From contig JAFYPJ010000066.1 in the NCBI GenBank assembly GCA_017547545.1, forward strand, positions 1 through 36,332: 36,332 nt of DNA, in the 5' to 3' direction. Shown piece after piece: positions 8,735 through 17,737 of this stretch (within the stretch, counting starts at the first letter, position 1; each line of letters starts with the position of its first letter). The position numbers and the translations under genes are program-made. Below the pieces are notes generated by a model that worked only from the letters and a program-made list of their open reading frames with translations, was not told the origin of the DNA and did not search any database. The stretch is from Clostridia bacterium. Its GTDB lineage: Bacteria; Bacillota; Clostridia; Oscillospirales; CAG-272.

Positions 8735-11700
8735 TTATGCTACAGGAGCTTCAACCCACTGAGCTTCGAGAGTGATAGACCAAGTGATTGCATAGTAACC
8801 ACCGTTCCAGTCACCTTCGGTGAGCCAGTAGTTGTATTCATTCCAGAGCCAGCCATCAAATACATATTCGCCGCCTTCGTAGGTAGGAATAGGATAATCA
8901 AAGCCTGCTGCTTCTCTGTAGTTTTCCTGATAGTTGATACCGATTTCGGTAGGAACGCCTTCGGGCATTACACCGCCAGCGGTGTCAAATGTGATTGTGT
9001 AGTCCTTAACTACGGGAGCGGGCTCTTCGATTACTACGGTGTAGTATACGAAGTTGCCATCCTTGAACTGAGTTACGAATGTGTAAGTACCGGGCTCAAG
9101 ATCAACTGAGAAGGTGTTGTCAACGATCTTCTTGGAATAGTAAGTGATGTTGGTAACGCCGGGAGCTCTCTTGATCTCTGCACTTGTAGCGTATTCGCCC
9201 TTAACGTAACGGAGAACGAGGAGGTTTTCAAGGTTAGATACTGTAACGTTTGTGCCGTTTACAACGAGATCGGAATCAGATTCAGCTGCACAGTCAACAA
9301 CGAATACGCGAGTTTCCATTGTACCGTCGGTAAATCTAACCATTACAGTGTATGTGCCGTCTTCAGCTACGGTGTAATCGAATGCACCGTCAACAACTCT
9401 CTTATTAGCGGGAGTGATGCTGAATACCTTGTTGGGCTTCATCTGAGCGTAGGTTTCCCATGCGCCTGCAGAGATGAATACGTCCTTAACGCTGTTGTCA
9501 AGACCTGTTACGGAGATAACATTAGCGTTAGCGGTTACGTTAAGCTCAACAACTACGATTTCTTCGGACTCAACGAGACCGCAAACTGTACATTCTCTTG
9601 TCTGAACGCCTGCTTCTTCGTCAACTACCCATTCAGTCCACTCGTGACCGGGGCATTCCATCCACTGAGCTTCGAGAGTGATAGACCAAGTGATTGCATA
9701 CCAACCGCCGTTCCAGTCACCTTCGGTGAGCCAGTAGTTGTATTCATGCCAGAGCCAGCCATCGAATACATAACCGCCATCATCGTAGGTGGGGATAGGA
9801 TACTCAATACCGGTTGCTTCACGATAGTTGTCGTTGTAGTTGATACCGTACTCAAGTGCAACGCCTTCGGGCATTGTACCGCCTGCGGGATCAAATGTGA
9901 TGGTGTAATCGTAGTACTTAACGATTGTGTAGTTTGTGGAGCCATTCTCCTGAACGGTGAGGTGATCACCGAAGGAAATGCCTTCAACAAGTGCGGGGTT
10001 CTTGTAGTATCTACCGCCCTTAGCGTAGATAGTAGCGGTAGCTGTACCGTCGTTAGAGAATACGTTGTAGCCTTCCTCGGAAGAGCAACGAACTGTGATT
10101 GCATCCATGATGCTGAGGTTAGCACCGTTCTTGAGAACGATAGCAACACCGTCGGAGGAACGAACTGTACCACCGTCGGTACCGAGAAGTTCTACGGTAG
10201 CGCCGTCGATAACGAGAACGTCACCGGACTTATTTCTGAGTGTATTGCCGTTAAGGTCAAGAGTAATATTCTTCTGGCTGCCGATTGTGTAAACATCGTT
10301 ACCCTCAACCTTGGTGAGAAGAACAACCTTGTCGCCTGCTTCAGCTGCTTCAAGAGCCTCTGCGAGAGTATCAAAGCCAACACCGTTTACGGTTGCCTGC
10401 TGTGCAAGACCGCAGTTTTGGCAAACATAGTCAACAAAGTCATGACCTGTTGCGGGAGTTACAACCTTATTGTACTCGGTGTTACAAGCGAGACAGATGT
10501 CGGATGCAACGCCGTCAGTTGTACAAGTAGCTGCTGTTTCGAAATGCTCGGTGTAGCACTCGTGAGTATAACCGTTGAAGAGTGCTGCATCCTGACCGCA
10601 AACGTCAGTGATCTTGAAGGATGCGGAGTGGTTGGTGCCGTATGCAAATGTTGCAACACCAAAGTAGTAGTCCTGAGTTGTGAGCTGGTGGTTTGCACCA
10701 ACACCGGGACAGTAGAGCTCGCCGTTGATATCAACGTAAGCTACCATATCGCGTGCGGAATCGGTAGGATCGAACTCATAAAGGAGACCAACAGTGATAG
10801 CCTCGTCAGCAGAAACTGCGATGGTATCCATCTTTGTGGTCCAGTAGTTACCGTTGGAAACTACGGTTGTGTACAACCAATCGTACATACCGTCGTTGGG
10901 AGTACCGTAGTCATATTCAGAATAAATGAAGGATGTATCTGCAAGAACTGCACAGAAGGTGTATTCACCTGCGAGGTAGTTGTTGTAGATGTGACCGTAT
11001 CTGGAAGCCTGAAGCTTGTTGGAAAGACCAACTACTGCAGGATTGTATACGGAGTATTCAGCTGCATCATCATAGTTTTCGGGCATATTTGTCCAGATGA
11101 AGCTGATGGTGGTGGGATAATCATAAGCGAGCATACCGTCGCCGTTACCGATTTCGATAGTAGCATAGAAGCCTTCGAGGTCGGTTGCGAACTTGGAGGT
11201 AGCCTTAAGAACTGTGTTGTAGTTGTATTCGCCGCCGTAAACGAGGGACATATCCTGAACGCTTACTACACCGTCAACAACCTCTGCAACGTACTCATCG
11301 TTGTAATCAGCGTAAGCTGCGTCGATGTTAGCAACCTTGTTGTCACAAGCGGTGGTCCAGTAGTAGCTGAGATCATAAGCGAGATCAGCTTCAACCTCTG
11401 CACATCTTGCACAGGTTCTCTGGCCGTTTACATCGTATGTAGGAAGAACGTCCCAAGCCCAGTCATGACCGAGAGCTGCAACGATCTTTTCTTCGTATGC
11501 GCCGCATACGGAGCAATCTCTCTGCTCCATACCGTCGTTTACACAGTCTTCATCAGCTGTGGTGTACCAATCGCCCCATGCATGGCCGTTAGCTGCGATA
11601 ACTGCAGTGTTAACGTCGCCGCATACAGAACATACTCTGGACTTAGAGCCTGCTTCTGTACAGTTGGGCTCAACATCAACGGTCCAATCACTGTAGGAAT

Positions 11701-12835
11701 GGCCGAGAGCTGCGATTGTGTTTGTCTCTACCTTACCGCAAGCGGTACAGGTTCTTTCCTCAATACCGGAGGTAGTGCAGGAAGGAGCGAGAGTTTCTGC
11801 CCAATCAGTCCATACTTCATGAGCACAGCTTACTGTACCGTGACCGGTCCAGTCAGCGATATTCTTGTTTTCAGAATCAGCGGTATCGTAAAGACCTGTA
11901 GCTGCGTCGATAGTGAATGTACCGATACGAGCGAGGTTGATGTTTACGGAACCGTCGGGATCTGCTGCAGCTGCATTACCTTCACCCTTGGAACCAACGC
12001 AGAAGTAGTAATCCTTGTTAGCGGAAAGAGTGGTGGTGTCGAGCTGATCAAATGTGTAGGTCTGGTTGAAGTATGCACCGTTTGCGGAGTAGTTGTCCTC
12101 TACGTGGTAGGTAACAACGCCGTCAACAAAGCTGAAATATGTGTTGTGTGCATGACCTGCTACGAGACCGAAGTCCTTACCCTGGTTGTCTGTGTCGAAG
12201 GACTGGCTGCTAACGATCTTACCGCCATCAAGAACGTAAGCTGTAATTACGTTGAATACGGAACCGTTGGACATGATATCGTTATCGGTATTGTACATAG
12301 AGATAACGAGACCGTCAGTCATCATACCGTTCTCAACTGCAAAGCCTTCTGCCTTGGTGTAAACGTCGGTAGAAAGTGTGCCGAGAAGCTGGTTCTCAGA
12401 GAATGCATAAGAGAGAGACTCTGCATATACAGTAGAACCGGAGAAGGGAGCCTGAGACATCATACCGTTACGAACGAAGAGACCGTCGATAGCGGTTGTG
12501 TTTGTTGCCTGGAGAACGTTCATAACGTTCTGGTTAACCCAACCGTAAGCCTGATAAGAGTTAAATGCATACTGGATCTGGTTGGAAAGAACGATCTGGC
12601 CTTCTGCGTCAACAGTAACATTTGCAAGGTCGTCAAATGCTGCGAGACCTTCGCCCATATGCTTGGACCAGTCGTTATAAGAGTATGCCTTCCAATTGCC
12701 GCCTGCAAAGGTAACACCTGCAGAATACTGACCCTGAAGTGTTTCAGCGGTAGCTGCGGAAAGCCCGGTTGTCATCATAGGAACAACCATCATAACTACC
12801 AAAACGATAGCTAAGATACGCTTAAAGTTTTTCAT
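8735..12835 (-). CDS. Very large exported mosaic protein with CxxC modules, GEY modules and two InlB-type repeats
   Basis: 1366 residues from the ATG at 12,835, fixed by GGAGG (12,847-12,843) and the signal peptide that follows (MKNFKRILAIVLVVMMVVPM, cut near LSAA). Residues about 30-350 and 510-720 are domains I do not recognise. Residues about 355-500 and 720-790 are CxxC modules (RTCTACG, RVCSVCG, ICLACN) with GH.W spacers. Residues about 795-950 resemble a beta-helix edge (LDLNGNTL). Two InlB-type B-repeats (ITFD.AGG...FDGWLW...LEAQW) flank two GEY modules. No LPXTG or SLH anchor is seen, so it may be secreted freely or held non-covalently. Codon choice differs sharply from the neighbours: TTA, CTA and TCA are absent from 9644-12,814, and the sequence is visibly richer in G+C. 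That fits very high expression. Function unknown. Confidence 0.9.
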   Translation of the reverse strand: MKNFKRILAIVLVVMMVVPMMTTGLSAATAETLQGQYSAGVTFAGGNWKAYSYNDWSKHMGEGLAAFDDLANVTVDAEGQIVLSNQIQYAFNSYQAYGWVNQNVMNVLQATNTTAIDGLFVRNGMMSQAPFSGSTVYAESLSYAFSENQLLGTLSTDVYTKAEGFAVENGMMTDGLVISMYNTDNDIMSNGSVFNVITAYVLDGGKIVSSQSFDTDNQGKDFGLVAGHAHNTYFSFVDGVVTYHVEDNYSANGAYFNQTYTFDQLDTTTLSANKDYYFCVGSKGEGNAAAADPDGSVNINLARIGTFTIDAATGLYDTADSENKNIADWTGHGTVSCAHEVWTDWAETLAPSCTTSGIEERTCTACGKVETNTIAALGHSYSDWTVDVEPNCTEAGSKSRVCSVCGDVNTAVIAANGHAWGDWYTTADEDCVNDGMEQRDCSVCGAYEEKIVAALGHDWAWDVLPTYDVNGQRTCARCAEVEADLAYDLSYYWTTACDNKVANIDAAYADYNDEYVAEVVDGVVSVQDMSLVYGGEYNYNTVLKATSKFATDLEGFYATIEIGNGDGMLAYDYPTTISFIWTNMPENYDDAAEYSVYNPAVVGLSNKLQASRYGHIYNNYLAGEYTFCAVLADTSFIYSEYDYGTPNDGMYDWLYTTVVSNGNYWTTKMDTIAVSADEAITVGLLYEFDPTDSARDMVAYVDINGELYCPGVGANHQLTTQDYYFGVATFAYGTNHSASFKITDVCGQDAALFNGYTHECYTEHFETAATCTTDGVASDICLACNTEYNKVVTPATGHDFVDYVCQNCGLAQQATVNGVGFDTLAEALEAAEAGDKVVLLTKVEGNDVYTIGSQKNITLDLNGNTLRNKSGDVLVIDGATVELLGTDGGTVRSSDGVAIVLKNGANLSIMDAITVRCSSEEGYNVFSNDGTATATIYAKGGRYYKNPALVEGISFGDHLTVQENGSTNYTIVKYYDYTITFDPAGGTMPEGVALEYGINYNDNYREATGIEYPIPTYDDGGYVFDGWLWHEYNYWLTEGDWNGGWYAITWSITLEAQWMECPGHEWTEWVVDEEAGVQTRECTVCGLVESEEIVVVELNVTANANVISVTGLDNSVKDVFISAGAWETYAQMKPNKVFSITPANKRVVDGAFDYTVAEDGTYTVMVRFTDGTMETRVFVVDCAAESDSDLVVNGTNVTVSNLENLLVLRYVKGEYATSAEIKRAPGVTNITYYSKKIVDNTFSVDLEPGTYTFVTQFKDGNFVYYTVVIEEPAPVVKDYTITFDTAGGVMPEGVPTEIGINYQENYREAAGFDYPIPTYEGGEYVFDGWLWNEYNYWLTEGDWNGGYYAITWSITLEAQWVEAPVA
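8756..9001 (-). repeat. InlB-type B-repeat, copy next to the C-terminus
   Basis: 82 codons with the Flg_new/Listeria-Bacteroides signature: YTITFDTAGG, a PIPTY turn, YVFDGWLW and a closing TLEAQW. It aligns without gaps to 9662-9907 at an offset of exactly 906 bp and is nearly identical at the DNA level over its first 110 bases or so. That points to duplication or ongoing gene conversion. Confidence 0.8.
9662..9907 (-). repeat. InlB-type B-repeat, inner copy
   Basis: This is the ungapped partner of 8756-9001. Most differences lie in the N-terminal half (for example PAGGTMPEG instead of TAGGVMPEG), while the Trp-rich second half is almost unchanged. B-repeats are small beta modules of surface proteins, often spacers or ligand-binding units. 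Confidence 0.8.
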
Positions 12836-12920
12836 GTGTTTGCCTCCATAATAAATTATTTTTGTTAATCTTCGCCCTGTATTTTGTACAGCACTATACA
12901 AGGTTACAATTACTACTTAG

Positions 12921-12949
12921 ATTTTATCACAAAATTTAGAAAAAAGCAA
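12921..12949 (-). promoter_or_regulatory. Promoter of the 1366-residue exported protein gene
   Basis: On the minus strand TTGCTT (12,949-12,944), a 17-nt spacer and TAAAAT (12,926-12,921). The predicted leader is about 80 nt, the longest in this stretch, and includes a small hairpin (TTGTA...TACAA). A long structured leader would suit an mRNA that is kept stable. Confidence 0.65.
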
Positions 12950-13076
12950 GACAATATCTTACAAAAAAATGATTTTTCTTTTGTTAATAATGTTGAAAAT
13001 GCCGATAATTTGTAATCAAACTTTTAACAAACATATCGTAATTTATTACATTATTCAAAATGCAATTTTTAATACA

Positions 13077-13104
13077 AAAGCTCATCGGTTTCCCGATGAG
13101 CTTT
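13077..13104 (-). terminator. Terminator of the aldolase gene
   Basis: AAAGCTCATCGG and its exact complement form a 12-bp stem with a GAAA loop on the minus strand, followed by TTTTGTATT. It lies 16 bases past the stop codon at 13,120. It matches the terminator at 8674-8701 except for one compensated base pair in the stem and a few flanking bases. Confidence 0.85.
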
Positions 13105-13119
13105 ATTATGGAATGTTTT

Positions 13120-13800
13120 TTATTTAAGCATATCAATAATCTTCTGATTTCCGTACACACTTGCCCAGTCTGCTTCAAAATCGTCTACCGCATAAAGGGT
13201 AAGAGGATGATAAACAAGCTGTTCAAAGAGTTCGGGGTTAATGGTAATGGCATGAGTACCTACCATTGCGATCTTATGAACCTGCTCAGCGGTTTTAAAG
13301 CTTGCCGCAAGAACCTTTGAATCAATGTTATGAACTTTAAAGAGATTCACTATTTCACTTACAACATGAACACCGTCCGAAACGATATTATCAAGACGGT
13401 TAACATAAGGTGCCACAAAATCTGCACCTGCTTTAGCACCAATAAGTGCCTGCTGCTGTGTAAAGATAGCTGTCATGGTGATACCGATTCCCTGCTCCTT
13501 CAATGCCATTGTAGCTTTAAGACCTTCAGGGGATACGGGAATCTTTAAATAAAAGTTTTCGCCCAAAAGCTCGCGGAGACGAAGTCCTTCTTCAACTATA
13601 TCTTTACAGTCAACAGAGGTTGTTTGAACATGAAACATCTTATCATTACCGATAATGGAACGGATCTCCTTGATAAGCTTGATAAAATCTGTTTTTTCTT
13701 TTGAAATGATGGTGGGATTTGTGGTTACACCGTCGATGGGATAAAATTCAGCACACTTCTTAATAAGCTCAATATGAGCGCTGTCTATGATATACAGCAT
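13120..13800 (-). CDS. Fructose-6-phosphate aldolase / transaldolase-like protein (FSA/TalC type)
   Basis: 226 residues, the usual size of the small FSA/TalC class of class I aldolases; classical transaldolases are longer. The Schiff-base lysine is K86 in YLKIPVSPEG. Other family motifs are the N-terminal GVTTNPTI and the FVAPYVNRLDN segment. Members either cleave fructose 6-phosphate to dihydroxyacetone and glyceraldehyde 3-phosphate or act as transaldolases in the pentose phosphate pathway; the sequence does not decide which. The gene is a single transcription unit with its own promoter and terminator. Confidence 0.9.
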   Translation of the reverse strand: MLYIIDSAHIELIKKCAEFYPIDGVTTNPTIISKEKTDFIKLIKEIRSIIGNDKMFHVQTTSVDCKDIVEEGLRLRELLGENFYLKIPVSPEGLKATMALKEQGIGITMTAIFTQQQALIGAKAGADFVAPYVNRLDNIVSDGVHVVSEIVNLFKVHNIDSKVLAASFKTAEQVHKIAMVGTHAITINPELFEQLVYHPLTLYAVDDFEADWASVYGNQKIIDMLK

Positions 13801-13834
13801 ACTTTTTACCTTCTTTTCCTTATGATTTTAGTCA

Positions 13835-13863
13835 ATTATATCATCTTTTATAAAATAATTCAA
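13835..13863 (-). promoter_or_regulatory. Promoter of the aldolase gene
   Basis: On the minus strand TTGAAT (13,863-13,858), a 17-nt spacer and TATAAT (13,840-13,835), about 35 bases before the ATG at 13,800. Confidence 0.75.
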
Positions 13864-13931
13864 TTTGTGAATTATACAAAGATGTAAACATTTAACCGCG
13901 ATTGTTTGTGAAAATTTTAACACCGGAATGC

Positions 13932-14159
13932 TCAACCATTATTCTCCCCGTAATTATTTACGGTAACATTTTCGGCATTTTGTGTTTCAACATTACAGGT
14001 CTCTGCATTATTGGTTATATTATTTACGGTTTGTGCTTTCTTCTTTTTTATAAACATCACCGCAAAAACAATACTTGCAACAATAATAAGTACACCCACA
14101 AGGGCTACAAGAATTGCAGGTATTATCACCAACAAAAACATTGTTGACATAACTTCCAT
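13932..14159 (-). CDS. Small single-span membrane protein in the NfeD-SPFH operon
   Basis: 75 residues, not recognised as a named family. It starts with ATG at 14,159 behind AGGAG and lies only 12 bases after the SPFH gene, so the two are almost certainly co-transcribed. Residues about 5-36 form one long hydrophobic helix followed by KKKK, which predicts the tail in the cytoplasm. Residues about 42-75 are a polar Asn/Thr/Val-rich tail with the repeated pattern VNN/NAE. Being third in an NfeD-SPFH operon suggests an accessory to the membrane microdomain scaffold, which is inference only. Confidence 0.7.
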   Translation of the reverse strand: MEVMSTMFLLVIIPAILVALVGVLIIVASIVFAVMFIKKKKAQTVNNITNNAETCNVETQNAENVTVNNYGENNG

Positions 14160-14171
14160 TGTAACACTCCT

Positions 14172-15101
14172 TTATTCTGTTTCCTTATCCTTTTCAAAAA
14201 CGCCCTTCAAAGATGCAGCCATACCCGCAAGACCTTGTATTTCGCTTGGGATGATTATCTTGGTGGATTTACCGTTGGCAACTTCTTTTAATGCATCAAA
14301 GCTCTTTAATGTAAGAACCTCTTTTGTGGGGTTTGCTTCATTTAACTTGCCTATACCCTGTGCTGTTGCTTCCTGAACCTTGAGTATAGCCTCTGCTTTA
14401 CCCTCCGCCTCACGGATAGTAGCTTCCTTGATAGCTTCTGCACGCAGGATAGCTGCTTCCTTTTCTGCCTGAGCAGAAAGAATAGCTGCTTCCTTTTTAC
14501 CCTCTGCCACAAGAATTGCAGATTTCTTTTCACCCTCTGCACGAAGGATCTGTTCACGGCGCTCACGCTCTGCCTTCATTTGCTTTTCCATTGCATCCTG
14601 AATTTCGGGCGGAGGAAGAATATTCTTCAATTCAACACGGTTTACCTTGATACCCCAAGGATCGGTTGCTTCATCAAGGATGGTACGGAGTCTTGTATTG
14701 ATAATATCACGGCTGGTAAGTGTTTCATCCAGCTCCATTTCACCGATTATGTTACGGAGTGTTGTAGCACTTAACACCTCAATTGCCTGAAGGGGATTTT
14801 CCACACCGTAGGCATAAAGCTTGGGATCGGTGATAAGATAATATACAACGGTATCAATACGCATTGTAACATTATCCTTTGTAATAACCGGCTGGGGAGG
14901 AAAATCCACAACCTGTTCCTTTAAAGAAACTTTTCTGTGCATTCTGTCTATAAAGGGAATCTTAAAATGAAGCCCTGTATGCCATGTACTGTGATATGCG
15001 CCGAGACGCTCTATAACAACAGCATAGGACTGAGGCACAACTCTTATGTTTGCAACTATTAAAACTATAACAAAAACAACAGCAACAATAGCAATTTCCA
15101 T
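14172..15101 (-). CDS. SPFH/band 7 (stomatin/paraslipin-like) membrane protein
   Basis: 309 residues. Residues 1-20 are an N-terminal membrane anchor. Residues about 20-180 are the SPFH domain, with the stomatin-type run VPQSYAVVIERLGAY, then GLHFKIPFID and the RNIIGEMELDETLTSRD helix. Residues about 165-260 are an Ala/Glu/Lys-rich coiled coil with repeated AEGKKEAAIL-like units, which drives oligomer rings. Stomatin-like proteins organise membrane microdomains and are usually paired with an NfeD protein, as here: the NfeD gene ends 17 bases upstream. The ATG at 15,101 follows AAGGAG. Confidence 0.93.
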   Translation of the reverse strand: MEIAIVAVVFVIVLIVANIRVVPQSYAVVIERLGAYHSTWHTGLHFKIPFIDRMHRKVSLKEQVVDFPPQPVITKDNVTMRIDTVVYYLITDPKLYAYGVENPLQAIEVLSATTLRNIIGEMELDETLTSRDIINTRLRTILDEATDPWGIKVNRVELKNILPPPEIQDAMEKQMKAERERREQILRAEGEKKSAILVAEGKKEAAILSAQAEKEAAILRAEAIKEATIREAEGKAEAILKVQEATAQGIGKLNEANPTKEVLTLKSFDALKEVANGKSTKIIIPSEIQGLAGMAASLKGVFEKDKETE

Positions 15102-15118
15102 ATTTATTCTCCTTATAA

Positions 15119-15541
15119 TTATTTTTCGGTAACAGAAAGCTTAACGCCTTCTATAGAATCAACTGTAACGGTACTTCCCTTTTTAAGCGGATCTCCGTTG
15201 CTGCTTTTTGCAGACCAATACTGCCCTGCAACCTTTACGCTGCCTTTTCCCTCGGTATTATCAATATCCTCGGTAACAATTGCTTCCATCCCTATAAGAC
15301 GGTCGGAATTTGTGGCAACAGTTTTGTTTTTCACAAATTTATTGTAAAGAGGTCTTGTAATTATAAGCATTGCAAGTGAAACAACGGCAAATACTGCTAC
15401 CTGTATCCATTCGCCTGCGCCAAGCTTCTGGGCAATCAATGCACCCAAAGAGCCTATTGCAAACCAAATGCAAACAAGCTGAGGGGTAAGCAATTCAAGA
15501 ATTACAAACACCGCAATGGCAGCGATCCATACATAAATCAT
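15119..15541 (-). CDS. NfeD-like membrane protein
   Basis: 140 residues, the short NfeD form that lacks the N-terminal ClpP-like protease part. Residues about 1-70 form two or three membrane spans (MIYVWIAAIAVFVILELLTP, then two hydrophobic stretches). Residues about 80-140 are the small OB-fold beta barrel (LIGMEAIVTEDID...GSVKVAGQYW...VTVDSIEGVKLSV). NfeD proteins work with the SPFH partner encoded directly downstream. The start follows GGAAGG. I see no clear separate promoter in the 58-bp gap to glnN upstream, so read-through from glnN is possible. Confidence 0.92.
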   Translation of the reverse strand: MIYVWIAAIAVFVILELLTPQLVCIWFAIGSLGALIAQKLGAGEWIQVAVFAVVSLAMLIITRPLYNKFVKNKTVATNSDRLIGMEAIVTEDIDNTEGKGSVKVAGQYWSAKSSNGDPLKKGSTVTVDSIEGVKLSVTEK

Positions 15542-15599
15542 ATTACCACTTTCCTTCCTAAAATATTATATTATTTTATCGGTAGTTTACACCGATATA

Positions 15600-17690
15600 T
15601 TATATACTGAACATAAGCACACCGTAATCGGGCATGGGCCACATATCGGCAGGTGTACTTTCTTCGATTTTATCACAGGTATCACGAAGTAGAGCCATTC
15701 TTGAAAGAACCGTATCACACAGATACCTTGCCTTTGCTTCGATATCTCCCTTGTAATTTGGGATACACGAAACAGCTTCTTCCAATTTGATTGTACTTTT
15801 GTAAAGCTCATCAAAAAGAAGTGAGAGCTGATCCTGCTCTGTTACGGTAGCAATACACACCCTTGCACCTGCATTTTTCTGAATAACAAGTGATTCGGAA
15901 AGCTCTGTTACATAACGGTTTACCGCAGGAATTATATCCTTTTTAGCAAGATCAAGCATTGTTGCCGCTTCTATTTCAAGGGTAGAACAGTAGCTTTCAA
16001 GCTGGATCTCATACCTTGAGTGTAATTCCTTTTCAGTAAATATCGAATGCTTTGCATAAAGCTCTATTGCCTTATCCGATATCTGAGCAGGAAGTGCATC
16101 TACTGCGGTTGCAAGATTTGAAAGTCCTCTTCTTGCCGCCTCTTCCTTCCATTCATCAGAATAACCGTCTCCATTGAAAATGATCCTCTTATGCTCGCGG
16201 ATTGTACGGCGGATAAGCTTATTTAAGGTTCTTGTAATATCCTCACTTGCTTCAAGCTTATCAGCAAAATCAGAAAGCACCTCGGCAACTATAGTATTTA
16301 TAACCGTACTGGGACCTGCAACCGAAAGTGCAGAGCCGGGCATACGGAATTCAAATTTGTTACCGGTAAAGGCAAAGGGTGAGGTACGGTTACGGTCTGT
16401 TGTATCCTTGGGAAAATGAGGAAGAACATCTACACCGATCTCCATTTCCGTCTTTTCATTTTCCGTATATTCTTCACCCGTTTCCATGGCATTGAGTATT
16501 GCGGTTAATTCATCGCCAAGGAACATAGAAATTATTGCAGGCGGAGCTTCGCTTGCTCCCAAACGGTGGTCATTACCTGCCGTTGCAACAGAGGCACGCA
16601 AAATATCCTGATATTCATCCACCGCACGGATAACTGCGGAAAGGAATAAGAGAAATTGCGCATTCTCCTTTGGTGAATTACCCGGTTCAAAGAGATTCTG
16701 CCCCTTATTTGTTGAAAGCGACCAGTTTATATGCTTACCGCTTCCGTTTACTCCGTTAAAGGGTTTTTCATGCAAAAGACAAACCAAACCGTGCTTTTCC
16801 GCAACACGCTTCATGGTTTCCATGGTTATCTGATTGTGATCGGCTGCGGTATTAAGGGTTGTGTATATCGGTGCAAGCTCATGTTGTGCGGGAGCCGCCT
16901 CGTTATGCTCGGTTTTTGCAAGAATACCCAATTTCCAGAGCTCAATATCAAGATCCCGCATGAAAGCTCCTATGCGGGGTTTTATTGCACCGTAATAATG
17001 ATGCTCAACCTCCTGTCCTTTCGGGGGCTGCGCTCCGAAAAGGGTTCTTCCGCAATAAACAAGGTCTTTACGCTGTGAATACAGCTCCTTATCTATAAGG
17101 AAATATTCCTGCTCCGGACCAACGGTAGAGATAACATGCTTTACTTCCGTATTTCCCAGAGCACGAAGAACTCTTTTTGAATGACGGCTTACCGCTTCAA
17201 TAGAACGGAGCAAGGGAGTTTTCATATCCAATGCCTCACCGCCCCATGAGCAGAATACCGTTGGTATACAAAGCGAATTATCCTTTATAAATGCATAGGA
17301 GGTAGGATCCCATGCCGTATAGCCTCTTGCCTCAAAGGTAGCACGAAGTCCTCCTGAGGGAAAGCTGGACGCATCCGATTCACCCTTTATAAGCTCCTTA
17401 CCCGAAAATTCCATGATAACTCCGTCATCCCCCGTAGGAGAAATAAAGCTGTCATGTTTTTCTGCGGTTATTCCCGTCATTGGCTGAAACCAATGAGTAA
17501 AATGGGTTGCACCCTTTTCCTGTGCCCATTCCTTCATGGCATTTGCCACGGAATTAGCAACATTGATATCAAGGGGTTTTCCCCTGCCTATGGTTCTGTG
17601 CAAGGATTTATATACCTCAGGTGAGAGGCGTTCTTTCATAACCTTATCGTTAAAGACAAGGTCTCCGAATATTTCGGGTACATTTATCAT
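15600..17690 (-). CDS. glnN: Glutamine synthetase type III
   Basis: 696 residues, the expected size for the large GSIII class; GSI is about 450. It makes glutamine from glutamate, ammonia and ATP in the cytoplasm and is the main ammonia-assimilation enzyme in many anaerobes. Visible marks are the N-terminal FGDLVFND and [13 protein letters not shown], the active-site segment [17 protein letters not shown], and the GSIII-type [19 protein letters not shown]. The start ATG at 17,690 follows AAGGATC. The gene lies 48 bases after the GH78 gene in the same direction; no convincing own promoter was found, so its regulation cannot be read from the sequence. Confidence 0.97.
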   Translation of the reverse strand: MINVPEIFGDLVFNDKVMKERLSPEVYKSLHRTIGRGKPLDINVANSVANAMKEWAQEKGATHFTHWFQPMTGITAEKHDSFISPTGDDGVIMEFSGKELIKGESDASSFPSGGLRATFEARGYTAWDPTSYAFIKDNSLCIPTVFCSWGGEALDMKTPLLRSIEAVSRHSKRVLRALGNTEVKHVISTVGPEQEYFLIDKELYSQRKDLVYCGRTLFGAQPPKGQEVEHHYYGAIKPRIGAFMRDLDIELWKLGILAKTEHNEAAPAQHELAPIYTTLNTAADHNQITMETMKRVAEKHGLVCLLHEKPFNGVNGSGKHINWSLSTNKGQNLFEPGNSPKENAQFLLFLSAVIRAVDEYQDILRASVATAGNDHRLGASEAPPAIISMFLGDELTAILNAMETGEEYTENEKTEMEIGVDVLPHFPKDTTDRNRTSPFAFTGNKFEFRMPGSALSVAGPSTVINTIVAEVLSDFADKLEASEDITRTLNKLIRRTIREHKRIIFNGDGYSDEWKEEAARRGLSNLATAVDALPAQISDKAIELYAKHSIFTEKELHSRYEIQLESYCSTLEIEAATMLDLAKKDIIPAVNRYVTELSESLVIQKNAGARVCIATVTEQDQLSLLFDELYKSTIKLEEAVSCIPNYKGDIEAKARYLCDTVLSRMALLRDTCDKIEESTPADMWPMPDYGVLMFSI

Positions 17691-17737
17691 ATATAGTTTG
17701 ATCCTTAATCTGTAATTTTTATGTCATAAAATGAAAC

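Noticed and set aside
9644..12814. A 1056-codon plus-strand open frame opposite the large exported gene
   Set aside because: It is in exact codon register with the minus-strand gene and exists because that gene avoids TTA, CTA and TCA. It has no ribosome site, and the minus-strand reading has a signal peptide and recognisable domains.
15575..15600. ATCGGT...ACCGAT hairpin between glnN and the NfeD gene as terminator
   Set aside because: A six-pair stem with no T run on the minus strand; too weak to call, so read-through from glnN stays open.
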